The notes under the pieces: model-generated
The model's input: only the letters and a program-made list of their open reading frames with translations
What the model was told of the DNA's origin: nothing
Databases searched by the model: none
Position numbers and translations under genes: made by a program
Part shown: positions 25,331-33,288 of the stretch, piece after piece
Numbering within the stretch: the stretch's first letter is position 1
Layout: each line of letters starts with the position of its first letter
Origin: Bacteroidales bacterium
GTDB lineage: Bacteria > Bacteroidota > Bacteroidia > Bacteroidales > F082
Assembly (NCBI GenBank): GCA_015493215.1
Contig: WGDP01000027.1
Coordinates: 1-45,009 of the forward strand
DNA length: 45,009 nt
Direction of reading: 5' to 3'

Positions 25331-27004
25331 TTAAAAGCTGCTGGAAATGGTTAAATAAAATCCGCTTGAAGCCGGCACCTGGCGACACACACCGCCTACA
25401 CAAACCACCCCTTCACGCTGCCGTCCGTAAGTAAGGGCAAACCGGATGGTTTTAACCGAATAGCCGCCCGCAACGGTATAATAATGAAGCTGGTCATCGG
25501 TAACCGGATTGCCATAATTCCACTGGTCGGATGCGGTTATAAACCAATGGGGTGAGATGGTATATTCAACCAAAGCGGCCAGCCAGTTTCTTTTATCCTG
25601 TTTGGTAAACAGCGCCTGGGCTTCCCAACGAAGCGACTTCCGCGAAGTAAACTTATAGGTCATATCTAAAATGGCAATGTTATCGTGTATTACCGGGTCG
25701 CCGGCATGACCCTGTATGGAAGCAATATCGAACACCTGGTTTAAATATTCGGCAGTAGCATGAAATTTTCGCGAGAATTTTTTGTGAAGATGAATCTCAA
25801 TATCACGCATAAAAATATGGTCGCTAAACTGAAAAAACTTTGAAGTATATCCCAATGTTCCGGGAACATTGATAGCGGAAGTATCTCCTGCCGGCGTGCG
25901 GACAATATCATTAATTTGTGAAAAGTTTACTGATATATCCATACCGTATTTACCTCCCAATTTACTTTTTTTAGGAATTTTATAATTAACCTGCAACTGA
26001 AATCCCAGCTCGCCGTTAGGTTGTGTTGCATAAGGATACATAGAAGCAAGCATGTAGGTATGTGCCTCGGTAATGGGGGGCAGAAAACTAATATCCAACG
26101 CGTTGGCTGTTTCCGCCCTGTCCGATTTGTAGGAGAAATTGTCAATACGTTTAAACACGGCCAAAATACCCAGTCCGCGGGTGGAATAGGAAGCATTGAA
26201 AATAAACGCATCTCCCGGTTTGTAAATGTAATGGTTAATGGCCGACGGGTCGTTTATTTTATGAGCATACTCCGAACTGAAGTTGAATTTGCCAATGCCA
26301 ATATTAAATCGTGCTGCACCGGTTCCCACATCGCGCGGAAGCTTATAAATAGGGTCGTTATCAACCTGGTATTTGCTAACAAAGCTACCGCCAATGGTGA
26401 TTCTTAATTTAGAATCGGCCATGGATTTTACCAAATCGTTAAAGCAAAGTTCGGCATCCATTCCTTTAACAATACCACGGCTGTTTTTGGTGTATTTATT
26501 CCAGAAAAAGCGCTGGGTTCCATAAACGCCCTTTAAAATAATTCCCTTTACCGGTTGATAAGTAACACGTGCCCCGTTTAAGGAGTTATCGTAACCCAAA
26601 GTCCACTCCTGATAGGTACGCAACACAAGTCCGTTTCCAAATTGTTCGTAAAAATTACCAATGGTAAAGCTAAACTTTTTAGTGCTGTACGAAGCCCACA
26701 TATAAGGGATACCGCTTCCTTCAAGCCTGTTGTCGAAGCCGGCAATGGGGGGCAGGTATGCTTCGTAACGAACCCCGGCTGAAAAGTTTCCCAGCGTATA
26801 AATAACCTCGGCAAAACCGTTGAAAGCAAAATTACGCCCTGCAATCAGCGAGTCGGTAATGCCCATTGGAATATCAGGATGATAATACATGCCATCGGCT
26901 TCAAAGCTGCCGTGCACTTCCGATTTTTTTAATAAATCGCTAACCTGTGCCTGCAACAGCGTAGCAGAAAAAAGTATCAGGAATAGAGACAGAATTTTTT
27001 TCAT
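25331..27004 (-). CDS. DUF6029-like outer-membrane barrel protein
   Basis: This 557-residue protein has a signal peptide (residues 1-19, SATLLQAQ). Nearly the whole remainder consists of alternating beta-strands ending on aromatics, such as FSAGVRYEAYLPP, FSFTIGNFYEQFGNGLVLR, FNIGIGKFNFSSEYAHK and the C-terminal GFYLTISSSF. A terminal aromatic is typical of an outer-membrane barrel. The sequence looks like the DUF6029 family of Bacteroidota. The family name is my recollection; the barrel reading comes from the sequence. Function is unknown. It sits between a periplasmic TlpA-type thioredoxin and an Omp28-like lipoprotein, 18 and 17 bases from them, so all three probably form one operon. Confidence 0.8.
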   Translation of the reverse strand: MKKILSLFLILFSATLLQAQVSDLLKKSEVHGSFEADGMYYHPDIPMGITDSLIAGRNFAFNGFAEVIYTLGNFSAGVRYEAYLPPIAGFDNRLEGSGIPYMWASYSTKKFSFTIGNFYEQFGNGLVLRTYQEWTLGYDNSLNGARVTYQPVKGIILKGVYGTQRFFWNKYTKNSRGIVKGMDAELCFNDLVKSMADSKLRITIGGSFVSKYQVDNDPIYKLPRDVGTGAARFNIGIGKFNFSSEYAHKINDPSAINHYIYKPGDAFIFNASYSTRGLGILAVFKRIDNFSYKSDRAETANALDISFLPPITEAHTYMLASMYPYATQPNGELGFQLQVNYKIPKKSKLGGKYGMDISVNFSQINDIVRTPAGDTSAINVPGTLGYTSKFFQFSDHIFMRDIEIHLHKKFSRKFHATAEYLNQVFDIASIQGHAGDPVIHDNIAILDMTYKFTSRKSLRWEAQALFTKQDKRNWLAALVEYTISPHWFITASDQWNYGNPVTDDQLHYYTVAGGYSVKTIRFALTYGRQREGVVCVGGVCRQVPASSGFYLTISSSF

Positions 27005-27022
27005 ACCGGAGTAATGTTACTG

Positions 27023-27544
27023 TTAATGTTTGGAAATATCTTCGCCCTTGGCCACCTTTTTTACAATTTCAAACAACTCATCTTCAAGCCCTTCGTAATA
27101 GGAAGTGTGTTGATAAACAATTTTACCGGAGCCATCGAGTAAAAAAGTGTGAGGAACCATGTTTACACTCATAGCGCGTTTAAACTCCTGATTGGGGTCG
27201 AGCAACACATCAAACTCCCAGTCTTTTCCCATTACAAAAGGTTTTACCTTAGCGGTGGAGCGGGCATCGTCAATGGAAACGGCAATAATTTTTACACCTG
27301 TTTCATCCTGCCAGTCTTCGTAAACTTCGTTATAAGCATCCAACTCCTTTTTACAGGGCTTGCACCATAGCGCCCAAAAGGCAATTATAATTGGTTTTCC
27401 ATCATTGGAAATTTCGGAGGTGTTAAAGGTTTTTCCATCCAGTGTTTTTACATTAACCGAAGGCAGCTTATTGCTGCTCTCTGATTGTGCCATGGCTCCC
27501 AGCCCCAGCAAAACAATAAATATCAGAATTAAAAATTTTTTCAT
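27023..27544 (-). CDS. TlpA-family periplasmic thiol-disulfide oxidoreductase
   Basis: This 173-residue protein has a signal peptide (residues 1-19, LLGLGAMAQ) and a thioredoxin fold with the active site FWALWCKPCKKELD (C61, C64). The usual cis-proline position is visible in MVPHTFLLDGSGKIV. The insertion KVKPFVMGKDWEFDVLLDPN matches TlpA/ResA proteins. These keep periplasmic cysteines reduced, for example for cytochrome c maturation or specific partners. No cytochrome genes are near. Downstream and likely co-transcribed are a barrel protein and a CxxC lipoprotein (Omp28-like), so a dedicated redox partner in that pair is a natural hypothesis. The substrate is not proven. Confidence 0.93.
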   Translation of the reverse strand: MKKFLILIFIVLLGLGAMAQSESSNKLPSVNVKTLDGKTFNTSEISNDGKPIIIAFWALWCKPCKKELDAYNEVYEDWQDETGVKIIAVSIDDARSTAKVKPFVMGKDWEFDVLLDPNQEFKRAMSVNMVPHTFLLDGSGKIVYQHTSYYEGLEDELFEIVKKVAKGEDISKH

Positions 27545-27662
27545 AAATAATTTTTTTTGATAAAGGTATTTAACATTAAAACCTTTTGTTTTTTAATATG
27601 CCTCCTTTGACAACGGCCTAATCGGTAAAGTTGCACTTGCAAAAAAACCGGACGGAGTAAAG

Positions 27663-28643
27663 TTAAGGAATATAAACTTCCAACAGTTTGGCCGAACCTG
27701 CCGGGGTTAACTCCAACGTATCCAACGCGTTGGGAATAACAACCGTTTCGCCTTTTTTTATACTTATTTCACCGGCATCCCATTTTATAACCGCTTCACC
27801 CTCCAACGCGATGTAAACTACAAACGAATCCAGCTCTTCGTAATCTTTTTTAATGGGTTTATCCAACGCAAGTAAGCCGGTAACAAAATAGGGGCTTTTA
27901 ACCACCGGTACTGTTTTGTTAACTTCGGGCTTGTAGTCGGTGCGATATTTTTTATGAAATTCAAAGTCGATGGCATCCAAAGCCTCTTTGGTATGGATTT
28001 CACGGCTTAGGCCGGCGGCATCAATTCTGTCCCAGTCGTAAATACGATAGGTGGTGTCAGAAGTTTGCTGAATTTCAGCCAGTAGTATTCCGGGACCCAA
28101 AGCATGTACCCTGCCGGCAGGAATATAAAACACATCTCCCTTTTTAACAGGCTCAAAATTTAATATCTCTTTAAGAGTTTTGTTTTCCAGATGTTCAAGA
28201 TATTTTTCTTTGGTCATTTTTTGGTTAAAGCCTGCAATAAGTTGCGCTTCGTCATCCGCTTCGAGGATATACCACATCTCGGTTTTGCCCCGGCCGATTT
28301 TTCGTTTGGCAGCCAATTCGTCATCGGGATGAACCTGAATGGAAAGCCAGTCGTTGGCATCAATAAATTTTATGAGCAGCGGAAATTCGATGCCGTACTC
28401 GTCGTAAACTTTATCTCCAACCAAATCGCCCATGTAAACTTCCACCAACTCATTAAGTTCGTTTCCTGCCAAAAATCCGTTGGAAACCAAAGTGGGGTTT
28501 CCCTCCACCCCCGACACCATCCATGCCTCGCCACAATTGGGCAAGTCGCCATAATCAATACCAAGCGAAGTTTTAATTTTTTGTCCACCCCATATTTTAT
28601 CTTTAAACACAGGGGTAAATTTTAATGGATACAACTTATTCAT
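27663..28643 (-). CDS. manA: Mannose-6-phosphate isomerase, class I
   Basis: This 326-residue cytoplasmic zinc enzyme interconverts fructose-6-phosphate and mannose-6-phosphate and supplies mannose for glycans. It opens with PVFKDKIWGGQKI and GEAWMVSG. Metal ligands are visible as Q103 and H105 in SIQVHPDD, E122 in GKTEMWYI and H180 in YIPAGRVHALGPG. The C-terminal cupin half is complete (SIKKGETVVIPN). It is shorter than the E. coli ManA (391) and matches the short class I type of Bacteroidota and Firmicutes. It lies alone between intergenic regions. A TATCTTTA near-match to the -7 box lies about 18-25 bases upstream. Confidence 0.95.
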   Translation of the reverse strand: MNKLYPLKFTPVFKDKIWGGQKIKTSLGIDYGDLPNCGEAWMVSGVEGNPTLVSNGFLAGNELNELVEVYMGDLVGDKVYDEYGIEFPLLIKFIDANDWLSIQVHPDDELAAKRKIGRGKTEMWYILEADDEAQLIAGFNQKMTKEKYLEHLENKTLKEILNFEPVKKGDVFYIPAGRVHALGPGILLAEIQQTSDTTYRIYDWDRIDAAGLSREIHTKEALDAIDFEFHKKYRTDYKPEVNKTVPVVKSPYFVTGLLALDKPIKKDYEELDSFVVYIALEGEAVIKWDAGEISIKKGETVVIPNALDTLELTPAGSAKLLEVYIP

Positions 28644-28679
28644 GTGCTAAAAATTTTTTGTAAAGATAAAATATTTAAG

Positions 28680-28694
28680 AACCCTGAATGGGTT
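28680..28694. repeat. Small hairpin, copy 1 (AACCC-TGAAT-GGGTT)
   Basis: A perfect 5-bp stem with a 5-base TGAAT loop, followed by CAATAAGTT. It lies 36 bases upstream of the manA start on the minus strand. It is the counterpart of the hairpin at 29077. Confidence 0.6.
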
Positions 28695-28816
28695 CAATAA
28701 GTTACAATAATCATTTCTCTTCAAATTAAATTTCGTTTTCTTTTAATAAACCTGTTTAAGGTTAACCTAATGATAATCAGTGTAAAATATTGTAATTCAA
28801 AAAATTAATTCCATAT

Positions 28817-28846
28817 TCCCCTCCTTGGAGGGGCGTAGGGGTGGGT
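28817..28846. repeat. REP-like palindromic element
   Basis: CCCCTCC (28818-28824) pairs with GGAGGGG (28827-28833), followed by CGTAGGGGTGGGT. This G/C-rich motif stands out in AT-rich surroundings and resembles interspersed intergenic palindromes of Bacteroidota genomes; that resemblance is from memory, not a search. Confidence 0.55.
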
Positions 28847-29076
28847 CTATTAAGAAAGGTATTCGCTTTTTTGATTTACAATATTTTATCCTTAGTGCAA
28901 ATTAAAGACTTTAAACAAGTTCAATAAGTTGATACATTAATCTTTAAAGCTTATTGTTTTATGATGCTCTTTTGGTTTTTAACCTATTCAATAATTGGTT
29001 TTTCCCGGTTTTATGTGGTTAAAACTATCTGATAACCATCGGTGAAACCGGTGGTTAAAATGATACGATATCAAAG

Positions 29077-29091
29077 AATCCTGAAGGGATT
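29077..29091. repeat. Small hairpin, copy 2 (AATCC-TGAAG-GGATT)
   Basis: A perfect 5-bp stem with a TGAAG loop, followed by CAATAATTT. Relative to copy 1 at 28680, the third stem pair is T-A instead of C-G, so both sides of the stem changed together. Confidence 0.6.
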
Positions 29092-29151
29092 CAATAATTT
29101 AAACATATCAGTTTCTGAATTAATATGGTATCTTGCCTCCTTAAAAAAGTG

Positions 29152-29159
29152 TATTTTTG
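29152..29159 (+). promoter_or_regulatory. Candidate -7 promoter box (TATTTTTG), seven bases before an ATG
   Basis: TATTTTTG ends at 29159 and the ATG of the steroid-reductase-like gene is at 29166, about where transcription would begin. A TTG lies at 29133-29135, 16 bases upstream of the box. The arrangement suggests a leaderless message and rules out the TTG at 29157 as start. Confidence 0.5.
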
Positions 29160-29165
29160 ATTTCT

Positions 29166-29927
29166 ATGACGGAAACAACTTATTACACCCTTTTGTATGT
29201 TTGGATGGCATTGGCATTGATTGTTTTCCCCATTATGCTTAAAGTAACCGTTCCTTATGGCCGGCACACTTCCACATCGTGGGGACCTACCCTGCGAAAC
29301 AAGTGGGGATGGTTTATTATGGAACTTCCGGTGCTGTTAATTTTTTCATGGTTCTTTTTTACCGGCTCTGCCGAAAAAACGTGGCCTGTTTATATTTTTT
29401 ATGGACTTTTTATGTTGCATTACATTAACAGGGTTTTTGTTTTCCCCTTCCGGTTGAAAGAAAATGGCAAACGAATGCCCTGGCTTATTGTTATTTTAGC
29501 ACTGTTTTTTAATGTTGCCAACGGTTTTTTTAACGGATATTGGTTTGGGACGCTTTCGGAAGGCAGATACCCCATCTCTTGGTTTGAAAGCCCCTTTTTT
29601 ATAGTTGGCATTGTGCTGTTTTTTAGCGGAATGTATATTAACTTAAAGTCCGACAACCGATTACTGGCATTGCGTAGAGGGGGTAAAAAAGGGTATTTTA
29701 TTCCTAAGGGATTTCTTTTTAAATATGTATCCTCGCCAAACCTTCTGGGCGAAATTATTGAATGGACGGGCTGGGCAATAATGAGCTGGTCGCTGCCCTC
29801 GTTTTCGTTTGCTTTATGGACGGCAGCCAACCTTATTCCACGCGCAATAGACCACCATAAGTGGTATCATAAAAAATTCAGCCACTACCCGAAAGAACGA
29901 AAAGCATTATTCCCGTACATTTTATAG
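29166..29927 (+). CDS. 3-oxo-5-alpha-steroid 4-dehydrogenase-family membrane protein
   Basis: This 253-residue protein has about six hydrophobic segments. The C-terminal third carries the steroid 5-alpha-reductase/ICMT-type signature: PKGFLFKYVSSPNLLGEIIEWTGWA, then PRAIDHHKWYHKKF and the terminal YPKERKALFPYIL. Family enzymes use NADPH to reduce an enone double bond in steroids or related lipids. Bacterial members occur widely in Bacteroidota, and their true substrate is often unknown. The start is the ATG at 29166; the open frame's earlier TTG overlaps the -7 box. No neighbour indicates a sterol pathway. No clear terminator follows. Confidence 0.88.
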   Translation: MTETTYYTLLYVWMALALIVFPIMLKVTVPYGRHTSTSWGPTLRNKWGWFIMELPVLLIFSWFFFTGSAEKTWPVYIFYGLFMLHYINRVFVFPFRLKENGKRMPWLIVILALFFNVANGFFNGYWFGTLSEGRYPISWFESPFFIVGIVLFFSGMYINLKSDNRLLALRRGGKKGYFIPKGFLFKYVSSPNLLGEIIEWTGWAIMSWSLPSFSFALWTAANLIPRAIDHHKWYHKKFSHYPKERKALFPYIL

Positions 29928-30067
29928 AGGCTATTTAATGGAGGGTTATTATAAAAAGGCCGGAATTTTTACCAACATTAGATATCCGGTTAATCAGGCA
30001 AAAAATGCTTTCAAAATATTATAAACAGTCTTTAACAATAACAAATACCCTTTGTACTTTTTTGTGC

Positions 30068-30075
30068 TACTTTTG
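30068..30075 (+). promoter_or_regulatory. Candidate -7 promoter box (TACTTTTG) upstream of mrdA-rodA
   Basis: TACTTTTG lies 132 bases before the PBP2 ATG. It would give a leader of roughly 125 bases, long for this window, containing a possible 17-codon frame at 30136-30189. A TTTG lies upstream at 30051 but only 13 bases away. The rest of the 277-base gap (29931-30207) holds no other clear feature. Confidence 0.45.
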
Positions 30076-30135
30076 TATGCTGATAATTCCAAATTGATTT
30101 TATGAGTGGTTTCTTTATGGTTATTTAAAATAATC

Positions 30136-30189
30136 ATGATGGCATTTAAAAAGATTGATAAAAAGGCGGAATTGTTGTTTCTTAAATAA
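30136..30189 (+). CDS. Possible 17-residue upstream open reading frame in the mrdA leader
   Basis: A short frame, MMAFKKIDKKAELLFLK, starts with two ATGs and stops 18 bases before the PBP2 start. It lies inside the predicted leader of mrdA. Size alone cannot distinguish it from chance; it is listed because it could affect PBP2 translation. Confidence 0.2.
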   Translation: MMAFKKIDKKAELLFLK

Positions 30190-30207
30190 AGGTTTGCAGG
30201 TCAGGAT

Positions 30208-32031
30208 ATGTACAAAAAGGATTATAGTTCACGGAAATATGTAATCATTTTCATTTTTTCAATGATACTGATACTGTTTATTGTAAAACTATATTACCTG
30301 CAGGTTGTTGAAAATAAATACAGTACCTCGGCAAAGAATCTTGTAATCCGTACTGTTACCGAGTACCCCATGCGTGGGCTTATTTACGACAGAAACGGCA
30401 AGCTGATTGTTTACAACGATGCTGTTTACGATTTGATGGTCATTCCGCGTCAGATAAAAAATCTTGACACCAATGAATTTTGTACCCTGTTAAACATTGA
30501 CACGGTATATTTTAAAAAGCGGTTAAAAAAAGCCATTCATTACTCACGATATAAACCATCGGTATTTATCAAGCAGCTTTCGAAGGACGAATACGCCAAA
30601 ATAGAAGACAAGATGTACAAATTTAAAGGGTTTTTTGTACAGCGGCGTGCCCTTCGAAAATATACCACACCCATTGCGGGACACCTTTTGGGTAGTGTGG
30701 GAGAAGTAAATCAACGCGACTTAAAACGCGACAGCTATTATCGTTCGGGCGATTACATCGGGAAGTCGGGTATAGAGCGCTTTTACGAAAAACTACTACG
30801 CGGAACCAAAGGAACCACCATGATTCAGGTTGATGTACACAACCGTAACAAAGGAAGCTATCAAAACGGCAAGTACGATACGTTGGCGGTATCGGGTAAG
30901 AACCTAACCCTTAGCATTGATGCAGACCTCCAGGCATACGGCGAAAGGCTCATGCAAAACAAGGTGGGCAGCATTGTTGTTATCGAACCCAAGTCGGGTG
31001 ATATTTTAGCCATGGTGAGCAGCCCCGGATTTGACCTTAACTTACTAATAGGCAGGTCGCGGTCGAAAAACTACACCCGGTTACGCAACGACTCGTTAAA
31101 ACCGTTGATGAACCGTGCTGTAATGGGTGCCTATCCGCCAGGGTCAACCTTTAAAATGATTAATGCCCTTGTGGCTCTGCAAGAGCACGCCATCACCCCC
31201 AACACCAAATTTACCTGTCAGGGTCCCGAGTCGCGGCCCATCAAATGTACCCATCATCATAAAACACCATTGGCCCTTAACGAAGCCATCAAACAATCGT
31301 GTAACCCGTACTTTTGGAATACCTTTAAAAGCCTGCTGAATAAACCGTCGCTGGGAGGAACTCACAATGCCTACGAAAAATGGTATAACGATGTAAGGAG
31401 CTTTGGTTTCGGACAAAAATTCAATACCGATATTCCGTTTGAGCTAAAAGGCAATATTCCTTCGAGAGCATACTTTGACAAAGTGTATCGCGGCAGCTGG
31501 AATGCCTTAACAGTCAGGTCGCTGGCCATCGGACAAGGGGAAATTCTGGTTACCCCCATCCAACTGGCTAACCTTGTGGCTATTATTGCCAACAAAGGGT
31601 ATTACTACCCCCCGCACTTTTTAAAACAGGCCGATGGAGAGGACAGCATTGTGGCTAAATTTAAAACTAAAGTTACCACGGTTGTAAAACCTCAATATTT
31701 TGATGTGGTACAACACGCCATGCGCGATGTTTTTGCCATGGAGCACGGAACGGCACACTATTATGAGGTTGACAGCCTTCAGCAATGCGGCAAGACGGGA
31801 ACAGTGCAAAACCCACACGGCGAAGACCACTCGTTGTTTATTGCTTTTGCCCCTTACAAAGACCCAAAAATAGCCGTTTCGGTGGTGGTTGAAAACGGTG
31901 GATATGGCTCCAAATGGGCAGCTCCCATTGCCAGCCTGCTTATGGAAAAATATTTAACAGGAAAAATAAAGCGAAAAAGGCTTGAAAAAAGAATTCTTAA
32001 CGGCGACTTAATTCATCATAAAAAGAAGTGA
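30208..32031 (+). CDS. mrdA: Penicillin-binding protein 2 (elongation transpeptidase)
   Basis: This 607-residue class B penicillin-binding protein cross-links peptidoglycan during cell elongation, working with the glycosyltransferase RodA. One N-terminal membrane anchor (residues ~12-31) is followed by the dimerisation domain (TVTEYPMRGLIYDRNGKLI) and the transpeptidase domain. Active-site motifs are intact: S313-x-x-K316 in YPPGSTFKM, S364-C-N366 in KQSCNPYFW, and K529-T-G in QCGKTGTVQNP. Length is close to E. coli PBP2 (633). The stop overlaps the rodA start by three bases, so the two are translationally coupled. No mreBCD genes are visible upstream, where a non-coding region separates it from the steroid-reductase-like gene. 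Confidence 0.96.
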   Translation: MYKKDYSSRKYVIIFIFSMILILFIVKLYYLQVVENKYSTSAKNLVIRTVTEYPMRGLIYDRNGKLIVYNDAVYDLMVIPRQIKNLDTNEFCTLLNIDTVYFKKRLKKAIHYSRYKPSVFIKQLSKDEYAKIEDKMYKFKGFFVQRRALRKYTTPIAGHLLGSVGEVNQRDLKRDSYYRSGDYIGKSGIERFYEKLLRGTKGTTMIQVDVHNRNKGSYQNGKYDTLAVSGKNLTLSIDADLQAYGERLMQNKVGSIVVIEPKSGDILAMVSSPGFDLNLLIGRSRSKNYTRLRNDSLKPLMNRAVMGAYPPGSTFKMINALVALQEHAITPNTKFTCQGPESRPIKCTHHHKTPLALNEAIKQSCNPYFWNTFKSLLNKPSLGGTHNAYEKWYNDVRSFGFGQKFNTDIPFELKGNIPSRAYFDKVYRGSWNALTVRSLAIGQGEILVTPIQLANLVAIIANKGYYYPPHFLKQADGEDSIVAKFKTKVTTVVKPQYFDVVQHAMRDVFAMEHGTAHYYEVDSLQQCGKTGTVQNPHGEDHSLFIAFAPYKDPKIAVSVVVENGGYGSKWAAPIASLLMEKYLTGKIKRKRLEKRILNGDLIHHKKK

Positions 32032-33287
32032 CAAAAAGAGGAAATATAATTGCCAATACCGATTGGATAACCGTAGGTTTGTATTTACTGCTTGTAATTG
32101 GCGGATGGTTTACCATTTATTCGGCATCGTTCGACAATCCTTCGGTTTCTATGTTCGATCTGTCGGAACGGTTTGGAAAACAAGCTTTGTGGATTGCACT
32201 GGCTTTATTGCTGGCTTTTGTTATTATGATTATCGATGCCAAGTTTTTTTCGGCCTTTGCCTGGTGGATTTATTTTTTCATAGTCTTTGTTTTGATTGGC
32301 GTGTTGTTGTTTGGTAAAACGGTGGCAGGCTCAAAATCGTGGTTTCAAATAGGGAGCTTTGCCATTCAGCCTGCCGAATTTGCCAAGTTTGCCACGGCGC
32401 TGGCACTGGCCAAATATTTGGGTAAACTGAACGTTAACATGGGACTGCTAAAAACCAAGCTGGTGGCAATTACCATCATTATGTTTCCATCGTTACTTAT
32501 TTTGCTTCAAAACGATACCGGTTCGGCACTGGTCTATTTCTCGTTTATTTTAGTGCTTTATCGCGAAGGGTTTTCAGGAATTTTTATTGTGTTGGGGCTG
32601 GTGGTAGCCGCCCTGTTTATTCTTACCTTGTTGATAGGAAAACTCTATTTAATTTCGGGGTTGGCCTTGTTGGCTTTGTTAGTTATATGGGTATCAAAAA
32701 AAGCGCGAAAAAGTTATAAAACCATCATTTTGTTGTTTGCACTGTCGTCGATGTTTGTTTTCTCAGTTCATTTTGCCTTTGAAGAAGTTTTACAACCCCA
32801 TCAACGCAACCGTATTAAAATCCTGCTTGGCATGATGCACGACCCGCGAGGAGTGGGATACAACGTTAATCAATCGAAAATAGCCATTGGTTCGGGCGGC
32901 TTAACCGGAAAGGGATTTAAACAGGGGATGTTAACAAGGTATCATTTTGTGCCTGAGCAAAGTACCGATTTTATTTTTTGTACAGTGGGTGAGGAACGCG
33001 GATTTATCGGGAGTTCCCTCCTTTTATTAACCTTTTTGGCACTGTTAATAAGGCTGGTCTTTTTGGCGGAACGACAGCGGTCGGCATTTAGTCGTATTTA
33101 TGGTTATGGCGTAGCGTCGGTGCTGTTTTTCCATATTGCGGTTAACGTGGGGATGACCATAGGCCTGATGCCTGTGGTGGGTATTCCTTTGCCGTTTTTC
33201 AGCTATGGCGGCTCATCGCTGTGGGCCTTTACCATTTTGCTGTTTATTTTTATTAAACAGGATGCCAACCGGCTGAATGTGTTGTAA
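32028..33287 (+). CDS. rodA: Rod-shape-determining glycosyltransferase RodA (SEDS family)
   Basis: This 419-residue polytopic membrane protein of the SEDS family polymerises glycan strands from lipid II with PBP2. Hydrophobic segments span most of the protein. Family hallmarks include GSKSWFQIGSFAIQPAEFAKF, LLQNDTGSALVYFSF, NQSKIAIGSGGLTGKGF, HFVPEQSTDFIFCTVGEERGF and the C-terminal GIPLPFFSYGGSS. The start is GTG at 32028, overlapping the mrdA stop (GTGA); the first residues (TKRGNIIANTDWI) lead directly into the first membrane segment. Its stop is one base away from the stop of the convergent ketoacyl synthase gene. Confidence 0.96.
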   Translation: MTKRGNIIANTDWITVGLYLLLVIGGWFTIYSASFDNPSVSMFDLSERFGKQALWIALALLLAFVIMIIDAKFFSAFAWWIYFFIVFVLIGVLLFGKTVAGSKSWFQIGSFAIQPAEFAKFATALALAKYLGKLNVNMGLLKTKLVAITIIMFPSLLILLQNDTGSALVYFSFILVLYREGFSGIFIVLGLVVAALFILTLLIGKLYLISGLALLALLVIWVSKKARKSYKTIILLFALSSMFVFSVHFAFEEVLQPHQRNRIKILLGMMHDPRGVGYNVNQSKIAIGSGGLTGKGFKQGMLTRYHFVPEQSTDFIFCTVGEERGFIGSSLLLLTFLALLIRLVFLAERQRSAFSRIYGYGVASVLFFHIAVNVGMTIGLMPVVGIPLPFFSYGGSSLWAFTILLFIFIKQDANRLNVL

Positions 33288-33288
33288 T

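Larger units (their letters stand above)
28644..29165. other. 522-base non-coding region with hairpins and TTCAATAA repeats
   Basis: No gene is apparent. Four copies of TTCAATAA occur (28693, 28921, 28987, 29090). Two of them directly follow 5-bp-stem hairpins, AACCCTGAATGGGTT (28680-28694) and AATCCTGAAGGGATT (29077-29091), whose stems differ by a paired change. A third stem, AACCATCGGT (29034-29043) with ACCGGTGGTT (29047-29056), pairs fully if one G-U is allowed. A G/C-rich REP-like palindrome lies at 28817-28846. The content suggests interspersed repeats or structured RNA rather than decayed coding sequence. Confidence 0.6.

Noticed and set aside
25314-25403. N-terminal extension of the Omp28-like lipoprotein frame
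   Set aside because: It would place 30 residues before a clear lipoprotein signal peptide and overlap the end of the DUF6029-like gene.
24833-25434. Plus-strand frames of 98-119 codons opposite the Omp28-like and DUF6029-like genes
   Set aside because: They lie antisense to genes with clear families, are arginine- and cysteine-rich in the manner of antisense shadows, and have no upstream promoter match.
26021-26407. 128-codon plus-strand frame inside the DUF6029-like gene
   Set aside because: It is fully antisense to a confident barrel gene and shows no domain or start signals.
28801-29000. CRISPR array in the repeat-bearing intergenic region
   Set aside because: The repeated units are only 8-11 bases, irregularly spaced, and no cas genes are nearby.
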